IMG/VR virus record: IMGVR_UViG_3300038954_000119
Coordinates: 1 to 37,510 of that record
Length of the DNA stretch: 37,510 nt
Direction: 5' to 3' (one strand)
Source: a virus
In this document: positions 1 through 7,188 of the stretch, piece after piece
Position numbering within the stretch: the stretch's first letter is position 1
How the letters are laid out: every line of letters starts with the position of its first letter
Position numbers and translations under genes: made by a program
The notes under the pieces: generated by a model
Told to the model about the DNA's origin: nothing
What the model saw: only the letters and a program-made list of their open reading frames with translations
The model's database searches: none

Positions 1-1
1 C

Positions 2-838
2 GATGTGTGGTCACACGCGATGGTCAGGAGAATCGTCCACAACGATCACTACGCTGGCTACGTGTCGTTCGGCGATGTGGTCAATACCAATCCATCCAAT
101 AAATACCCCATCGTCTGGGGGCAGGAGACACACGGGAAAGTGGTACGCGAGAGAGAGAATCGCAATCATGGCGGCAGCCCTCCAGCAACGTCGGTCAGTG
201 GCATCGTGGTCTGTGCGCGGTGCTCGTGGTCAATGACCTACGCCTCTAAGGAATGGGCCGACTATTACCGCTGTAACCTTCACGCCCAACAGAAGCGGTA
301 TAGGGACAGCTGCCATCCCAACCATACGAGGATAGAGAAGATCTTCACAGCAGTAGAAAACGCTCTCGGGGCTATGGCTGATCTAGATATCGTGCGCGAG
401 GTGGTCAGGAGGTCTCTACCCGACAGAGTAGTACTGGAGCAACGAGTCGGTCAACTTCGGTCTCGGATAGAGAAGCTGGAAGCAACTCGGGACCGGCTGA
501 CCCGTTTAGTGGCGGAAGGGACGGTCAAGCCAGACGCCTATCGTCGGTCTGATAATGAGCTTCTATCTGAGATGGAGGAGTTAGAGTCGGTCTTGACGGA
601 TGCGGAGAACCGCTTGCACGCTATCCCAGACGTCGAGGAATACGTGCAGAGGATAGAATCGGCCCTAGAACTGACCAAGGGAGATTGGCACCAGTCGGAC
701 GCGATGAGGCAAGCATTGATTCGGTCTGGGTTGCGGGTGTATTGTGAGGATGGGGATGTGGTTGGCGTCCGACTGGTATTGGATGAAAGGACTTCGGCAA
801 GTCGTTTCATTCAAGAGATACTGGCTAGGATGAGGTAA
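2..838 (+). CDS. Large serine recombinase, C-terminal part (5' truncated by window edge)
   Basis: This frame is open from the first base and ends at TAA 838, so the gene starts upstream of the window. What remains is the C-terminal DNA-binding half of a large serine recombinase. It begins in the recombinase domain (YAGYV then GDV), followed by a zinc ribbon with a CARC pair near residue 73 and YRC plus a later Cys, then a long charged coiled-coil region, and a C-terminal segment typical of the family. The catalytic resolvase domain is missing from view. It is clearly related to the integrase at 2346-3809 (both share YAGYV, GDV, PS-K-P, VW and RER in the same order) and points towards it. It may belong to the host or to a neighbouring element, with the prophage end lying between the two, but that is inference. 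Confidence 0.88.
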   Translation, partial: DVWSHAMVRRIVHNDHYAGYVSFGDVVNTNPSNKYPIVWGQETHGKVVRERENRNHGGSPPATSVSGIVVCARCSWSMTYASKEWADYYRCNLHAQQKRYRDSCHPNHTRIEKIFTAVENALGAMADLDIVREVVRRSLPDRVVLEQRVGQLRSRIEKLEATRDRLTRLVAEGTVKPDAYRRSDNELLSEMEELESVLTDAENRLHAIPDVEEYVQRIESALELTKGDWHQSDAMRQALIRSGLRVYCEDGDVVGVRLVLDERTSASRFIQEILARMR

Positions 839-840
839 CA

Positions 841-866
841 CAAAACCCCGCCGAAGCGGGGCTTGT
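841..866 (-). terminator. Rho-independent terminator of the leftward four-gene operon
   Basis: The inverted repeat CCCCGC/GCGGGG (846-851 with 856-861) closes on a four-base loop. Read on the minus strand, the loop is TTCG and the stem is followed by TTTTG, a classic intrinsic terminator just after the gene at 882-1070. Read on the plus strand it can also stop transcripts from the recombinase ending at 838, with a weaker T tract, so it probably works in both directions. Confidence 0.8.
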
Positions 867-881
867 GGGTATGTGGGGCGG

Positions 882-1070
882 TCAGTCATTAGCGGACTCA
901 CGTAGAGCTGCGTCTATCTCATGGATACCACCATCGGCCTTGAGAGTGCGCCAGTCTACAGTGCGTTCATTATCGAACTCGGTGCGAACGTCGATGAGGG
1001 TACGTCGGTTCCAGTCTTTGGGCACTCGGATGATCTCGACCTTGGTGCCGAATCTGGTGTAGATAGCCAT
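882..1070 (-). CDS. Small conserved-looking hypothetical protein (62 aa)
   Basis: ATG at 1070 is preceded by AAGGAG at good spacing on the minus strand. The product is a 62-residue soluble, charged protein beginning MAIYTRFGTKVEII, with no membrane segment and no motif I recognise. It is the last gene of a four-gene leftward operon driven from the promoter at 2178-2206, and a strong terminator follows it directly. The position beside two recombinases suggests a role in integration, excision or its control, but nothing in the sequence proves that. Confidence 0.6.
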   Translation of the reverse strand: MAIYTRFGTKVEIIRVPKDWNRRTLIDVRTEFDNERTVDWRTLKADGGIHEIDAALRESAND

Positions 1071-1131
1071 TGGTCTGCTCCTTTACAGTCTAGCCACCCA
1101 GCCCCAGGGGCGTGGGCGGGAGTGGGACAAT

Positions 1132-1551
1132 CTAGCTAAACATCCGATTCCAAGCTGCCTCCGCGATTTCCTCAGCCAGTGGGTCATTGTGAATTGAGCG
1201 GGTGAACGCCTCTGCCCCGTCAACCACCTTGACCTCAACAGGGCGGCTTGTCCATTCGCTGGCGATCTGTTTAGTGTGCTCGACTAACTTAGTGACTTCA
1301 GCGTCAGTCGGTTTCGCTCCCCAGCTCTCGGCGTCACGGCTGATGTAGATGGTCATTGGCTTCCCCTTTGGTCTCTCGGCCTGATTTCTTGGCGTCCACG
1401 TTTCTGCAAATCGCTCAGCTCCTTCTCGCTCGATGATCCACGTTCCGCCGACTTTCTGAGCCTCCAATCGCCCTTCCCGAATGGCGCTATATAGCGTCTG
1501 TTCAGGAATATTGAACTCTTGGGCGGCGGTAGGAACTGTTAGGACGTTCAT
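1132..1551 (-). CDS. Helix-turn-helix excisionase-like DNA-binding protein
   Basis: The first 50 residues look like a MerR/excisionase-type winged helix-turn-helix. TVPTAAQEFNIPEQTLYSAI is followed by a short basic wing ending in GGTWIIERE, as in the helix_turn_helix_17 and AlpA/Xis-like families. The remaining 90 residues are charged and unassigned. The start ATG at 1551 overlaps the stop of the upstream gene as TAATG, so the two are translationally coupled, and GGGAGA lies just upstream. Being next to two serine recombinases, it could be a recombination directionality factor, or a regulator of the operon. The fold is fairly clear; the role is inference. Confidence 0.7.
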   Translation of the reverse strand: MNVLTVPTAAQEFNIPEQTLYSAIREGRLEAQKVGGTWIIEREGAERFAETWTPRNQAERPKGKPMTIYISRDAESWGAKPTDAEVTKLVEHTKQIASEWTSRPVEVKVVDGAEAFTRSIHNDPLAEEIAEAAWNRMFS

Positions 1552-1859
1552 TATTTTCTCCCTTTATAAATTGCATCACCTTCTTCTTGTGATACTTTTG
1601 GCTTGAGCATTGCTTGCTCTGCCACGCAACGATCTGCAACCTCTCGCGCCCCTTGCCCCTTGATGTGAGTAACCTTATACATTCGTCCATCTTCGTGAAG
1701 CATTGCACGCTTGCCCATTTCAACCTGCACCCCGCGCAACTTTGCACGCTCTAAAATATCACGGATTACATCACCATCTTCACCTAAAGGAACCGATACT
1801 TCAATGAATCTATCACCATTATTCCAAGCCTCAATTGCATTTTGCCATCTATCTGTCAT
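1551..1859 (-). CDS. Hypothetical protein (102 aa) of the leftward operon
   Basis: ATG at 1859 follows GGAGAA. The product is a soluble alpha/beta-looking protein of 102 residues with no recognised family. It has an alternating hydrophobic strand (RFIEVSVPLG), a helix (VIRDILERAKLRGV), and a basic C-terminus. Its stop overlaps the start of the helix-turn-helix gene by one base, which fits coupled expression in one transcript. Confidence 0.6.
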   Translation of the reverse strand: MTDRWQNAIEAWNNGDRFIEVSVPLGEDGDVIRDILERAKLRGVQVEMGKRAMLHEDGRMYKVTHIKGQGAREVADRCVAEQAMLKPKVSQEEGDAIYKGRK

Positions 1860-1868
1860 TTTCTTCTC

Positions 1869-2135
1869 CTATGCCTTGATCGTGAACTTCTGGTGGCCAG
1901 AGCGGGCAACAATCTTGCTCTGCTCTGAGAAGCTTTTCCCTGTCATTTCTGCCAGGGCATCGAGCAGGTCGTGCCCCATCTTGATGCTGTAGATTTCTAC
2001 GTCGATGTCATATCCCGCATCGTGGATTACCTGGGCCTGCTGGATCATCAGATCATTTGGGAGTACGTCCGTGTCGTCGCCCATTGTGATTTCTGCCCTA
2101 TAAGAATCTACCGGGGTGATCGTGACCTCTGCCAT
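1869..2135 (-). CDS. Hypothetical protein (88 aa), first gene of the leftward operon
   Basis: I chose ATG 2135 over an in-frame start 33 bases upstream because AAGGAGAT sits five to six bases before it. The product begins MAEVTITPVDSYRAEI, is soluble and acidic, and has no recognised domain. It is the first gene downstream of the perfect promoter at 2178-2206, with a leader of about 35 bases. Confidence 0.6.
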   Translation of the reverse strand: MAEVTITPVDSYRAEITMGDDTDVLPNDLMIQQAQVIHDAGYDIDVEIYSIKMGHDLLDALAEMTGKSFSEQSKIVARSGHQKFTIKA

Positions 2136-2177
2136 TTCTATCTCCTTTGTCTCTATCCCTTCCCTCAACGTGATAAT

Positions 2178-2206
2178 ATTATATCATAAGATACTATGTT
2201 TGTCAA
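2178..2206 (-). promoter_or_regulatory. Consensus sigma70-type promoter of the leftward operon
   Basis: On the minus strand TTGACA (2206-2201) is followed after exactly 17 bases by TATAAT (2183-2178). Both hexamers match the consensus perfectly. Transcription would start near 2171 and run into the gene starting at 2135. An imperfect AT-rich dyad overlaps the -10 and start site and may be an operator. Confidence 0.85.
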
Positions 2207-2218
2207 GAAACTGCTCTT

Positions 2219-2300
2219 ATGAGGGTCAAACTGCCATCTATGAGGTTATTTTGGTGCTCCGTGAGGGTGTTTCGGCCTTCTATGCAGGGGTTTAGCCTAT
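2219..2300. repeat. Four imperfect direct repeats, spaced 20-21 bp
   Basis: Units begin at about 2219, 2239, 2260 and 2281 and share a TATGAGGGT-like core followed by a T-rich and then GGCC/GCC-like part. The spacing of 20, 21 and 21 bp equals two turns of the helix, so the cores lie on one face of the DNA. They sit between the promoter at 2178-2206 and the 3' end of the integrase gene. They look like binding sites for a regulator or recombination accessory protein. The match between units is partial. Confidence 0.5.
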
Positions 2301-2345
2301 TGGTGCAGCGTTCCTACCATCGAGATAGACGCAACGCCACCACAC

Positions 2346-3809
2346 CTAGAACGAGATAGCGACAACCGCCCCCTCTTCGCAGAGGATTCGCAACCCGAGG
2401 TTGCGTAGGGCGCGATTGAGAGCGTGTTCCTGTCCGTCGGTGAGGTTGCCGGTGTCGATTGCCAGCGATTCTTCGATGTAAGCCCGCTGCTGGCCGGGGT
2501 CGGGTAGGGCGAGCGTCCGCCGCTCGTTTCGTTGCAGTTTCTCATTGAGATTATCTATCTGCTGATACAGCGCATCCTCCCTCCGCTTCGCCGTCGAGCC
2601 ACGCAGGTTGCCCGCCGCCACCGCCCCCGCCAGTCGGTCTAGCTGCGCCTCTGCTTCTGCCTTCGCCGCCTCCAGGTTGCCACGTTCCTGCTCCAGTCGC
2701 GCCACCTCGTCTGACATCTCATCTTGTACCACAGCATCGACGCCGACGGACCGCACATTATCCATCCAGGCGTCGAAAGCGTCCAGGAGGTCGGGAAGCG
2801 GCACGTAGTTGCCGTGGCACTCTCGATGCAGTCTCGCGGATTGGCCGCAGCGATAGTAGTGGTAGCTCCCATCGTGACCGCCAGTGTGGGAGTGCATCGC
2901 GGAGCCGCAGCGGTTGCAGAATACGACGCCGGTGAGGAACGTGGCAATATCGGAGCCGCCTTTGATTCTCTCTCTGCGGTGGCGCTCGCGAATGACCGCG
3001 TGGTAGGTCTCCCGGTCCCAAACGTGCGGGAATTTGTCCGATGGTTTCTCATTCCGCACGTCGCCCCAGGTCACGTAGCCGGCGTAGATATCACGCTTAA
3101 CCACCTTCAATACCGCTGCCGGCCACCACTGGGAGCCGCCCGGAGCAGGGTAGCCTTCTTCTTCGAGCTTCCGAGCAATAGCACGATAGCCGTGACCATC
3201 GAGGTAGAGTTGTGTTAGCCTTTGGACGCTCTCAGCTTCGTGAGGCACAAACTCGGCCCCGACCGTCTCCCCGTTGGCGTCACGGATCGGGCGATAGCCG
3301 TAAGGCCAGTTACCCGGATGGAGACCGCGCCGCACCCTGGCTTGCATCCCGAAGCGATGGCGCTTGACGCGCTTGTGCTGCTCCTGGTTGGCCCGCACCC
3401 CGTCGATAGCGTAGATGTAGCTGGCGCTCTCCGACTCCCCGCCGACCATGTACCCACCGCTGGCGATGTAGACGCTGGCCCCGGCTCGTTTGACCAGCGA
3501 GAGCACCTGCTGCGACAGCGCCGCGTCTCTGCCGAGCCGGTCGGTGTCCCAGGCAAAGAGAATGTCGAAGTCCTCACTTTTGCAATGGCGTCTCAGAGAG
3601 CGGTACGCTGGCATTTCCGCTTCCGCTTCCTCCCACCGCCAGAGGTCGCGGCTGTGGCCGGGGACGCGGAGCACGTCGATGATCTCGCCGTCGATGCGAT
3701 CAGCGTAGGCGCGACCTGCGTTTTCCTGGACCTGGAGGCTGTCTTTGTCTTCGGCGGCCTGAGGTTTTGAGGATACGGCGGCCCAAATGAGGACGCGGGG
3801 AGTGGTCAT
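2346..3809 (-). CDS. Large serine recombinase / phage integrase
   Basis: A full-length large serine recombinase of about 487 residues. In order it has: an N-terminal resolvase domain with the nucleophile serine in AAVSSKPQ (S13 or S14), a DTDRLGRD motif carrying catalytic arginines, the recombinase domain with NWPYGYRP, a zinc ribbon (CNRC then YYRC and a later Cys), a long coiled coil, and a C-terminal tail. I start at ATG 3809 (MTTPRV), with AGGTG upstream; a GTG at 3821 is possible. In classical members an Arg stands two residues before the Ser; here that position is Ala. It closes the leftward lysogeny module behind the repressor and is the likely integrase of this phage. It is a paralogue of the truncated recombinase at 2-838. 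Confidence 0.93.
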   Translation of the reverse strand: MTTPRVLIWAAVSSKPQAAEDKDSLQVQENAGRAYADRIDGEIIDVLRVPGHSRDLWRWEEAEAEMPAYRSLRRHCKSEDFDILFAWDTDRLGRDAALSQQVLSLVKRAGASVYIASGGYMVGGESESASYIYAIDGVRANQEQHKRVKRHRFGMQARVRRGLHPGNWPYGYRPIRDANGETVGAEFVPHEAESVQRLTQLYLDGHGYRAIARKLEEEGYPAPGGSQWWPAAVLKVVKRDIYAGYVTWGDVRNEKPSDKFPHVWDRETYHAVIRERHRRERIKGGSDIATFLTGVVFCNRCGSAMHSHTGGHDGSYHYYRCGQSARLHRECHGNYVPLPDLLDAFDAWMDNVRSVGVDAVVQDEMSDEVARLEQERGNLEAAKAEAEAQLDRLAGAVAAGNLRGSTAKRREDALYQQIDNLNEKLQRNERRTLALPDPGQQRAYIEESLAIDTGNLTDGQEHALNRALRNLGLRILCEEGAVVAISF

Positions 3810-3849
3810 GGATAAAAACACCTATACATTTGCATAAGTGTTGATGGTT

Positions 3850-4002
3850 TTAGAACCCGCCGATGGTTGCGATGCAGCCGCCGACCAACGAGAGCACTAC
3901 CAGCGCGACGATCAATGTGTAGAGATTCGATACTTTCTTGCGGATCTGCGTTAGCTCGTCGAGGATTTGCTGATTGAGGTCGGATGGTTGGTTTTCGCTC
4001 AT
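3850..4002 (-). CDS. Small single-pass membrane protein (50 aa)
   Basis: A short gene with ATG at 4002 preceded by GGAGG, ending TAA at 3850. The product has a charged N-terminal helix (about residues 8-26, ILDELTQIRKKV) followed by one transmembrane helix (about 28-48) that contains a Cys and ends in GGF. It lies between the integrase and the repressor on the same strand. A small membrane protein in a lysogeny module could be a superinfection-exclusion or signalling factor, but I recognise no family. Confidence 0.6.
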   Translation of the reverse strand: MSENQPSDLNQQILDELTQIRKKVSNLYTLIVALVVLSLVGGCIATIGGF

Positions 4003-4051
4003 TGACACAATTTCCTCCAGGATGGGCACTACTTTACTACAGTCGAGGCGT

Positions 4052-4240
4052 CTATTCGTTGCCGCCTATAATAAGAACAGGGAGACGCAATTGCCGAAAC
4101 TCGCGCTGATGCTCAAGCTCTTTTTTCATGCACGCAACGCACCGTCGCTGCTCGTCTTTGCAGAGTCGGCTCCACAAATAACAAAAGCGGTGGTCCCTAA
4201 GGCTCTTCCTCCACTCTTGCCGCGCTTGGTCGGCTTTCAA
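4052..4240 (-). CDS. Small Cys/His-containing protein, TTG start, overlaps repressor 3' end
   Basis: The reading frame starts at TTG 4240 inside the last codons of the repressor. It is chosen because AGGAGG lies four bases before it, one of the strongest ribosome sites in the window. The 62-residue product is rich in Arg and Lys and contains four Cys, two of them as CVAC, with nearby His. This could bind a metal or be a small nucleic-acid-binding protein. The overlap of 44 bases with the repressor implies coupled translation. No family was recognised, and the overlap makes it less certain than its neighbours. Confidence 0.42.
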   Translation of the reverse strand: MKADQARQEWRKSLRDHRFCYLWSRLCKDEQRRCVACMKKELEHQREFRQLRLPVLIIGGNE

Positions 4241-4565
4241 GCTTCCTCCTAGCCAGGGCTTCCATTTGCGTTAGCAGCATCTCTTTTTGTGTTGGGGATA
4301 GTTGACGGAATAGGTGAAGTGCCTGTTTTGCGTCCGGGTCGCCGTCGGGTTCTGGCGGTAGAAGGCCAGCGAGTCGGAAAACGGTAACAGGATCTTTATT
4401 GAGAGCGCGGGCAATAGCGAGGCAAAGCTCTGGGCCGGGCTTCCTTGCCTCATTCATAACTAAGGATATCCCGCCAGAGGATAGGCCAGCGCGTCGCGCC
4501 AGTTCATTATATGACCAGTCTCGTTTTTGTAATTCCTCATTGAGCCATTCAGTGAACTTTCTCAT
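4197..4565 (-). CDS. XRE/Cro-CI family transcriptional regulator (probable phage repressor)
   Basis: Residues about 1-70 form an XRE helix-turn-helix: WSYNELARRAGLSSGGIS followed by a recognition helix, a basic turn and an ARALNKDP helix. A short C-terminal helical tail (about 120 residues in all) ends in VEEEP. There is no LexA-type peptidase domain, so RecA-style self-cleavage is unlikely. The start is uncertain. ATG 4565 gives a typical N-terminus, but a TATAAT at 4581-4576 would leave almost no leader; an in-frame ATG at 4610 has AAAGGA very close by. It is transcribed away from the early operon, the usual place of a CI-like repressor. Confidence 0.85.
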   Translation of the reverse strand: MRKFTEWLNEELQKRDWSYNELARRAGLSSGGISLVMNEARKPGPELCLAIARALNKDPVTVFRLAGLLPPEPDGDPDAKQALHLFRQLSPTQKEMLLTQMEALARRKLESRPSAARVEEEP

Positions 4566-4575
4566 AGGTGTGTAT

Positions 4576-4581
4576 ATTATA
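4576..4581 (-). promoter_or_regulatory. Possible -10 element of the repressor promoter
   Basis: TATAAT on the minus strand at 4581-4576 matches the -10 consensus, but no good -35 stands 16-18 bases upstream. The start site would fall only a few bases before ATG 4565, giving a nearly leaderless transcript. Weak support. Confidence 0.3.
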
Positions 4582-4675
4582 CGGCGGTAAGTGCTCACTG
4601 TGGGATTCATTATCCTTTCGCTTGTAAGTAATAAGCAAGATACTGACCAATTTTTATGACTTACCCAGAAGGGTA

Positions 4676-4704
4676 TTGACAAACGCTTGCGCCTGTATTA
4701 TAAT
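4676..4704 (+). promoter_or_regulatory. Consensus rightward early promoter
   Basis: TTGACA (4676-4681), a 17-base spacer and TATAAT (4699-4704) match the sigma70 consensus perfectly. Transcription would begin near 4711 and feed the early operon starting at 4785. The divergent repressor gene and two operator-like dyads at and just downstream of the start site make it the obvious PR-type promoter. Confidence 0.88.
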
Positions 4705-4707
4705 ATA

Positions 4708-4765
4708 CTTGCTGGCGTAAGAGCTGGCATTCTTTTTAGGGAGAATGCTTACATGCGTAAGCATT
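4708..4765. promoter_or_regulatory. Two palindromic operator-like sites between early promoter and first gene
   Basis: Site 1 is CTTGC-N4-GTAAG (4708-4721), over the expected transcription start. Site 2 is CTTAC-N4-GTAAG (4748-4761), extended to perfect 9-base arms AATGCTTAC/GTAAGCATT (4744-4765). The same half-site and the same 4-base spacing occur in both. Further half-sites lie upstream near 4621-4639, 4660-4664 and 4686-4690. This is what a repressor such as the 4197-4565 product, or the ribbon-helix-helix-like 4785 product, would bind. Confidence 0.65.
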
Positions 4766-4784
4766 TGACAGACAGGAGAAAGTT

Positions 4785-4979
4785 ATGGCAAAAGGACAAT
4801 TGAAGTCCATCTACATTTACCCAGATGATTTAGAGACTATCAACCAGAAAGCACGCGAGACTGACGCTATTGCCTACGATGGCGAACCGAATACCAGCGC
4901 GGGGCTTCGAGCGGTGCTGGCTGAATATGAGCGATTGAAGGCCAAAGCCAACGAGAATGGAGGCAACATCAATGACTGA
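4785..4979 (+). CDS. Small ribbon-helix-helix-like protein, first early gene (Cro position)
   Basis: ATG 4785 follows CAGGAGAAAG. The 64-residue product starts with a short basic strand (LKSIYIYP), then a helix (DDLETINQKA), a turn, and a second helix (SAGLRAVLAEYERLK). This is the order of a ribbon-helix-helix DNA-binding protein of the CopG/Arc type. It is the first gene behind the consensus promoter and the operator dyads, the place a Cro-like regulator would occupy. The fold is a fair guess and its regulatory role is inference. Confidence 0.6.
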   Translation: MAKGQLKSIYIYPDDLETINQKARETDAIAYDGEPNTSAGLRAVLAEYERLKAKANENGGNIND

Positions 4980-5151
4980 CACCCACTACGACGCCGCGAC
5001 CGACACCCTCCACATCGCTGGTCGGCAGTACGAGCCAATTTGCTATGTGGACACCGGCTCCGGTGAGATTCCCGTATTCGACACCAACGGGAACGATCCG
5101 CGCAAGATTATGCTGGCGCTTTACCGGGCGCTGGCGAGGGAGGAACAATGA
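4972..5151 (+). CDS. Hypothetical protein (59 aa)
   Basis: I start at ATG 4972, overlapping the stop of the preceding gene, with GGAGG nine bases upstream; an ATG at 4957 is also in frame. The small protein has two beta-rich stretches (DTLHIAGRQYEPICYV and EIPVFDTNG) and a C-terminal helix. No family recognised. Confidence 0.55.
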   Translation: MTDTHYDAATDTLHIAGRQYEPICYVDTGSGEIPVFDTNGNDPRKIMLALYRALAREEQ

Positions 5152-5354
5152 AACCCGGAGCGACGATCTATCTGCTGGTCTACGCATTCGCAATCATCCT
5201 GTCGGGGACGCACCTTTCAATCGGGGTGACAATTGGAATCGCTATTGGCGGCTTTATGCTGCTGCTAATCTATTCGCTCTGCTGCGCGGCGAAGAAGGGA
5301 GACCGCGATATGGAGCGAATGGCGCGTGAGATGTGGGAGAGCAATGGGCGTTAG
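5148..5354 (+). CDS. Small two-pass membrane protein (68 aa)
   Basis: ATG 5148 overlaps the previous stop as ATGA, with GAGGAAC upstream. The product has two hydrophobic segments (about residues 5-20 and 25-45), the second ending in LCCAAKKG, then a charged C-terminal tail. No known holin or exclusion motif is visible. Confidence 0.55.
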   Translation: MKPGATIYLLVYAFAIILSGTHLSIGVTIGIAIGGFMLLLIYSLCCAAKKGDRDMERMAREMWESNGR

Positions 5355-5511
5355 GGCAGAAAACCGTCGCATTCGCCAGATGGAGCGCGAGCTAGGCTAC
5401 GATGATGAGTTTATTGGCCCGGTTGGAGTATTCTACCCAGAAGACTTCGGCAAGGATGAAGAACAGGAGGATGATGATGGACATAATCGCAATCGCCCAA
5501 GAGATCGGTAA
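5344..5511 (+). CDS. Hypothetical acidic protein (55 aa)
   Basis: ATG 5344 overlaps the end of the membrane-protein gene and has GGGAGAG upstream; a GTG at 5326 is also in frame. The product is highly charged, with an acidic stretch (KDEEQEDDD) near the end. Its 3' end overlaps the start of the next gene. No function assigned. Confidence 0.4.
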   Translation: MGVRAENRRIRQMERELGYDDEFIGPVGVFYPEDFGKDEEQEDDDGHNRNRPRDR

Positions 5512-5809
5512 CAGAGAATACCAGAAGCGTTTGCCTCACTTAGAGGAAGCATCCGAAGCTTACACCGTCAACACTCAAGCCGCGCTCGATGCCTTACGAG
5601 AGGTTGAGCAACAACAGTCGCCAACGGAGATGTATAACGGCCTACTGGCGGCTGGCGAAGACCCGGACCGGGCAGCGCACCTCGTTGATATGGAGTTCGG
5701 ATTTGCCGATCCGATGCCCGATCCGTTTGCGCCGGTATTCGATGCACGCGGTGAGTGCGGGGTGTGCAAACGCGACTGCCGGACTGCGTTTCCAAGCTGC
5801 GAGATCTAA
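5477..5809 (+). CDS. Hypothetical protein with C-terminal cysteine cluster (110 aa)
   Basis: Three in-frame ATGs stand in a row at 5471, 5474 and 5477 behind CAGGAGG; the third has the best spacing. The product is helical, followed by an acidic Pro/Asp stretch and a C-terminal cluster CGVCKRDC plus a later Cys, suggestive of metal binding. It lies just upstream of the RecT-like gene. Confidence 0.55.
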   Translation: MDIIAIAQEIGNREYQKRLPHLEEASEAYTVNTQAALDALREVEQQQSPTEMYNGLLAAGEDPDRAAHLVDMEFGFADPMPDPFAPVFDARGECGVCKRDCRTAFPSCEI

Positions 5810-5820
5810 AGGGGGATCAA

Positions 5821-7148
5821 TGTCTGAACAAGAAGGAGCACTGACGGTTGTAGAGGGGCAGCTAGTCGAAGATGGGGAAGTCATTAGCGTCGATAACCTC
5901 TATGGCGACGACCAACAAGTAGGGGCATTGGCCGAGCGGGTGCGAATGGTGGCGCCCTGGGTCAAGTACAAGAGCAACGGCCAGTGGCGAGAGATGAGCA
6001 AGAAGGAAGTCTCCCTGGTCATCCGCCGCTGCATGGCCCTGGGCGTAGATCCGCTGAATCCGCACGAGGTCCAGATTTGGCGCGATCACCACGGCGTCCA
6101 CTTCCAGCTCGCCTACACGCTCTTGACGCAATGGATGCGCGACGTGCAAGGCGGGCACACAGAACCGCGCTACTACCGCCTGTCGAAAGAGGAAAAGGAG
6201 CGGGAAGGGATTAGCCCCAACGATAAAGCGGTGCACTGCGAGTTCGTGATGCTATCTGATATGGAGCATATCGCGCAGATGATGGACTTGGGGTTCGACC
6301 CACAGGATGCGCGGGACAGTTTCACCGTCAAAGGCCTGGGTGTCGTAGATGCTGCTGAGTGGAGTGGCAAGTATTTCGCCCCTAACGGGCGCTCGAAGGC
6401 GTGGAAGCTCCGCAAGCGGGCCTACGTTGACGCGGTTCGCAAGCGATTCGGCACGCCGTCGCGCTCGGAGATCGTCAAGCTGCGGCGCGAGCGTGGTGAG
6501 AAAAAGCTGTTACCGGAGGACTACCAGGGCACCGACAATCTGATGGCGCAAGACCGGCACCTACTGGCCCTGGAGCATGCCAAGCACCGCGAAGAAGAAC
6601 AGGACGGGCGAGATACGGCTATTCTCGCTGGTAGTGACGCTAGACGTGACCAGCTTTTCAAAGGTGAAGGTGATAACGGCAACGGGAGCGGAAATAAGCC
6701 CGAAGCAGATCCAGAACCGCAGGCAGAGAGCGAACCGGAGCAGGCGACCACCAACGACAACGGGAGCAACAACAATGGCCGGCCCTACGATCCGCCCAAG
6801 CTACAAGAGATCATCGGCAAGAGCATTGAAGACAAGCGCGGCAAGGGCTTCACCTTGGGGCCGAAGCTCTCCAACTATCGCGGCGCAATGAACGCCAGTC
6901 TTGAGCTCTGCTTCGCTGGCGACAAGCACTCCGACCAGAAACGCCACCTCGTTCTTGAGTATTTGACCGGCAAGGCGTCGAGCAAGGAGATGGACGACGC
7001 CGAAGTGAAGACCGTCCACAAGTGGCTGAACGCCAAGCCGGACGATGACACCGGCGAGTGGTTCCCCGATCCGACTGCTGAGATCGAGGCGCAAGCCGTG
7101 GCGAAAGTGGCGGCGAAGAACGCGGGACAGACAGAGTTTCCTATCTGA
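5821..7148 (+). CDS. RecT/Bet-like single-strand annealing protein (probable)
   Basis: The real start is ATG 5821 after AAAGGGGGATCA, giving about 442 residues. Residues about 55-210 resemble the RecT/Bet annealing-protein family. An ALGVDPLNPHEVQIWRD segment is followed by a strand and helix (FQLAYTLLTQWMRD), a middle segment with CEFVM, and a GRSKAWKLRKRAYVDAVRKRFG basic stretch. A low-complexity Glu/Asn/Pro linker (about 285-330) leads to a helical C-terminal domain that may be a separate module. It would promote strand annealing in phage recombination. I see no linked exonuclease beside it. The family call rests on pattern memory, not a search. Confidence 0.6.
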
Positions 7149-7188
7149 TAGGTGACGTTCAAGCAACTATATCACACAAGGAGGTACG

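Noticed and set aside
839-881. Attachment site between the left recombinase and the leftward operon
   Set aside because: The stretch is a terminator; without the other prophage end no att core can be shown.
3222-3770. 182-codon plus-strand frame inside the integrase gene
   Set aside because: Opposite strand of a clear serine recombinase; Val/Ala-rich shadow text.
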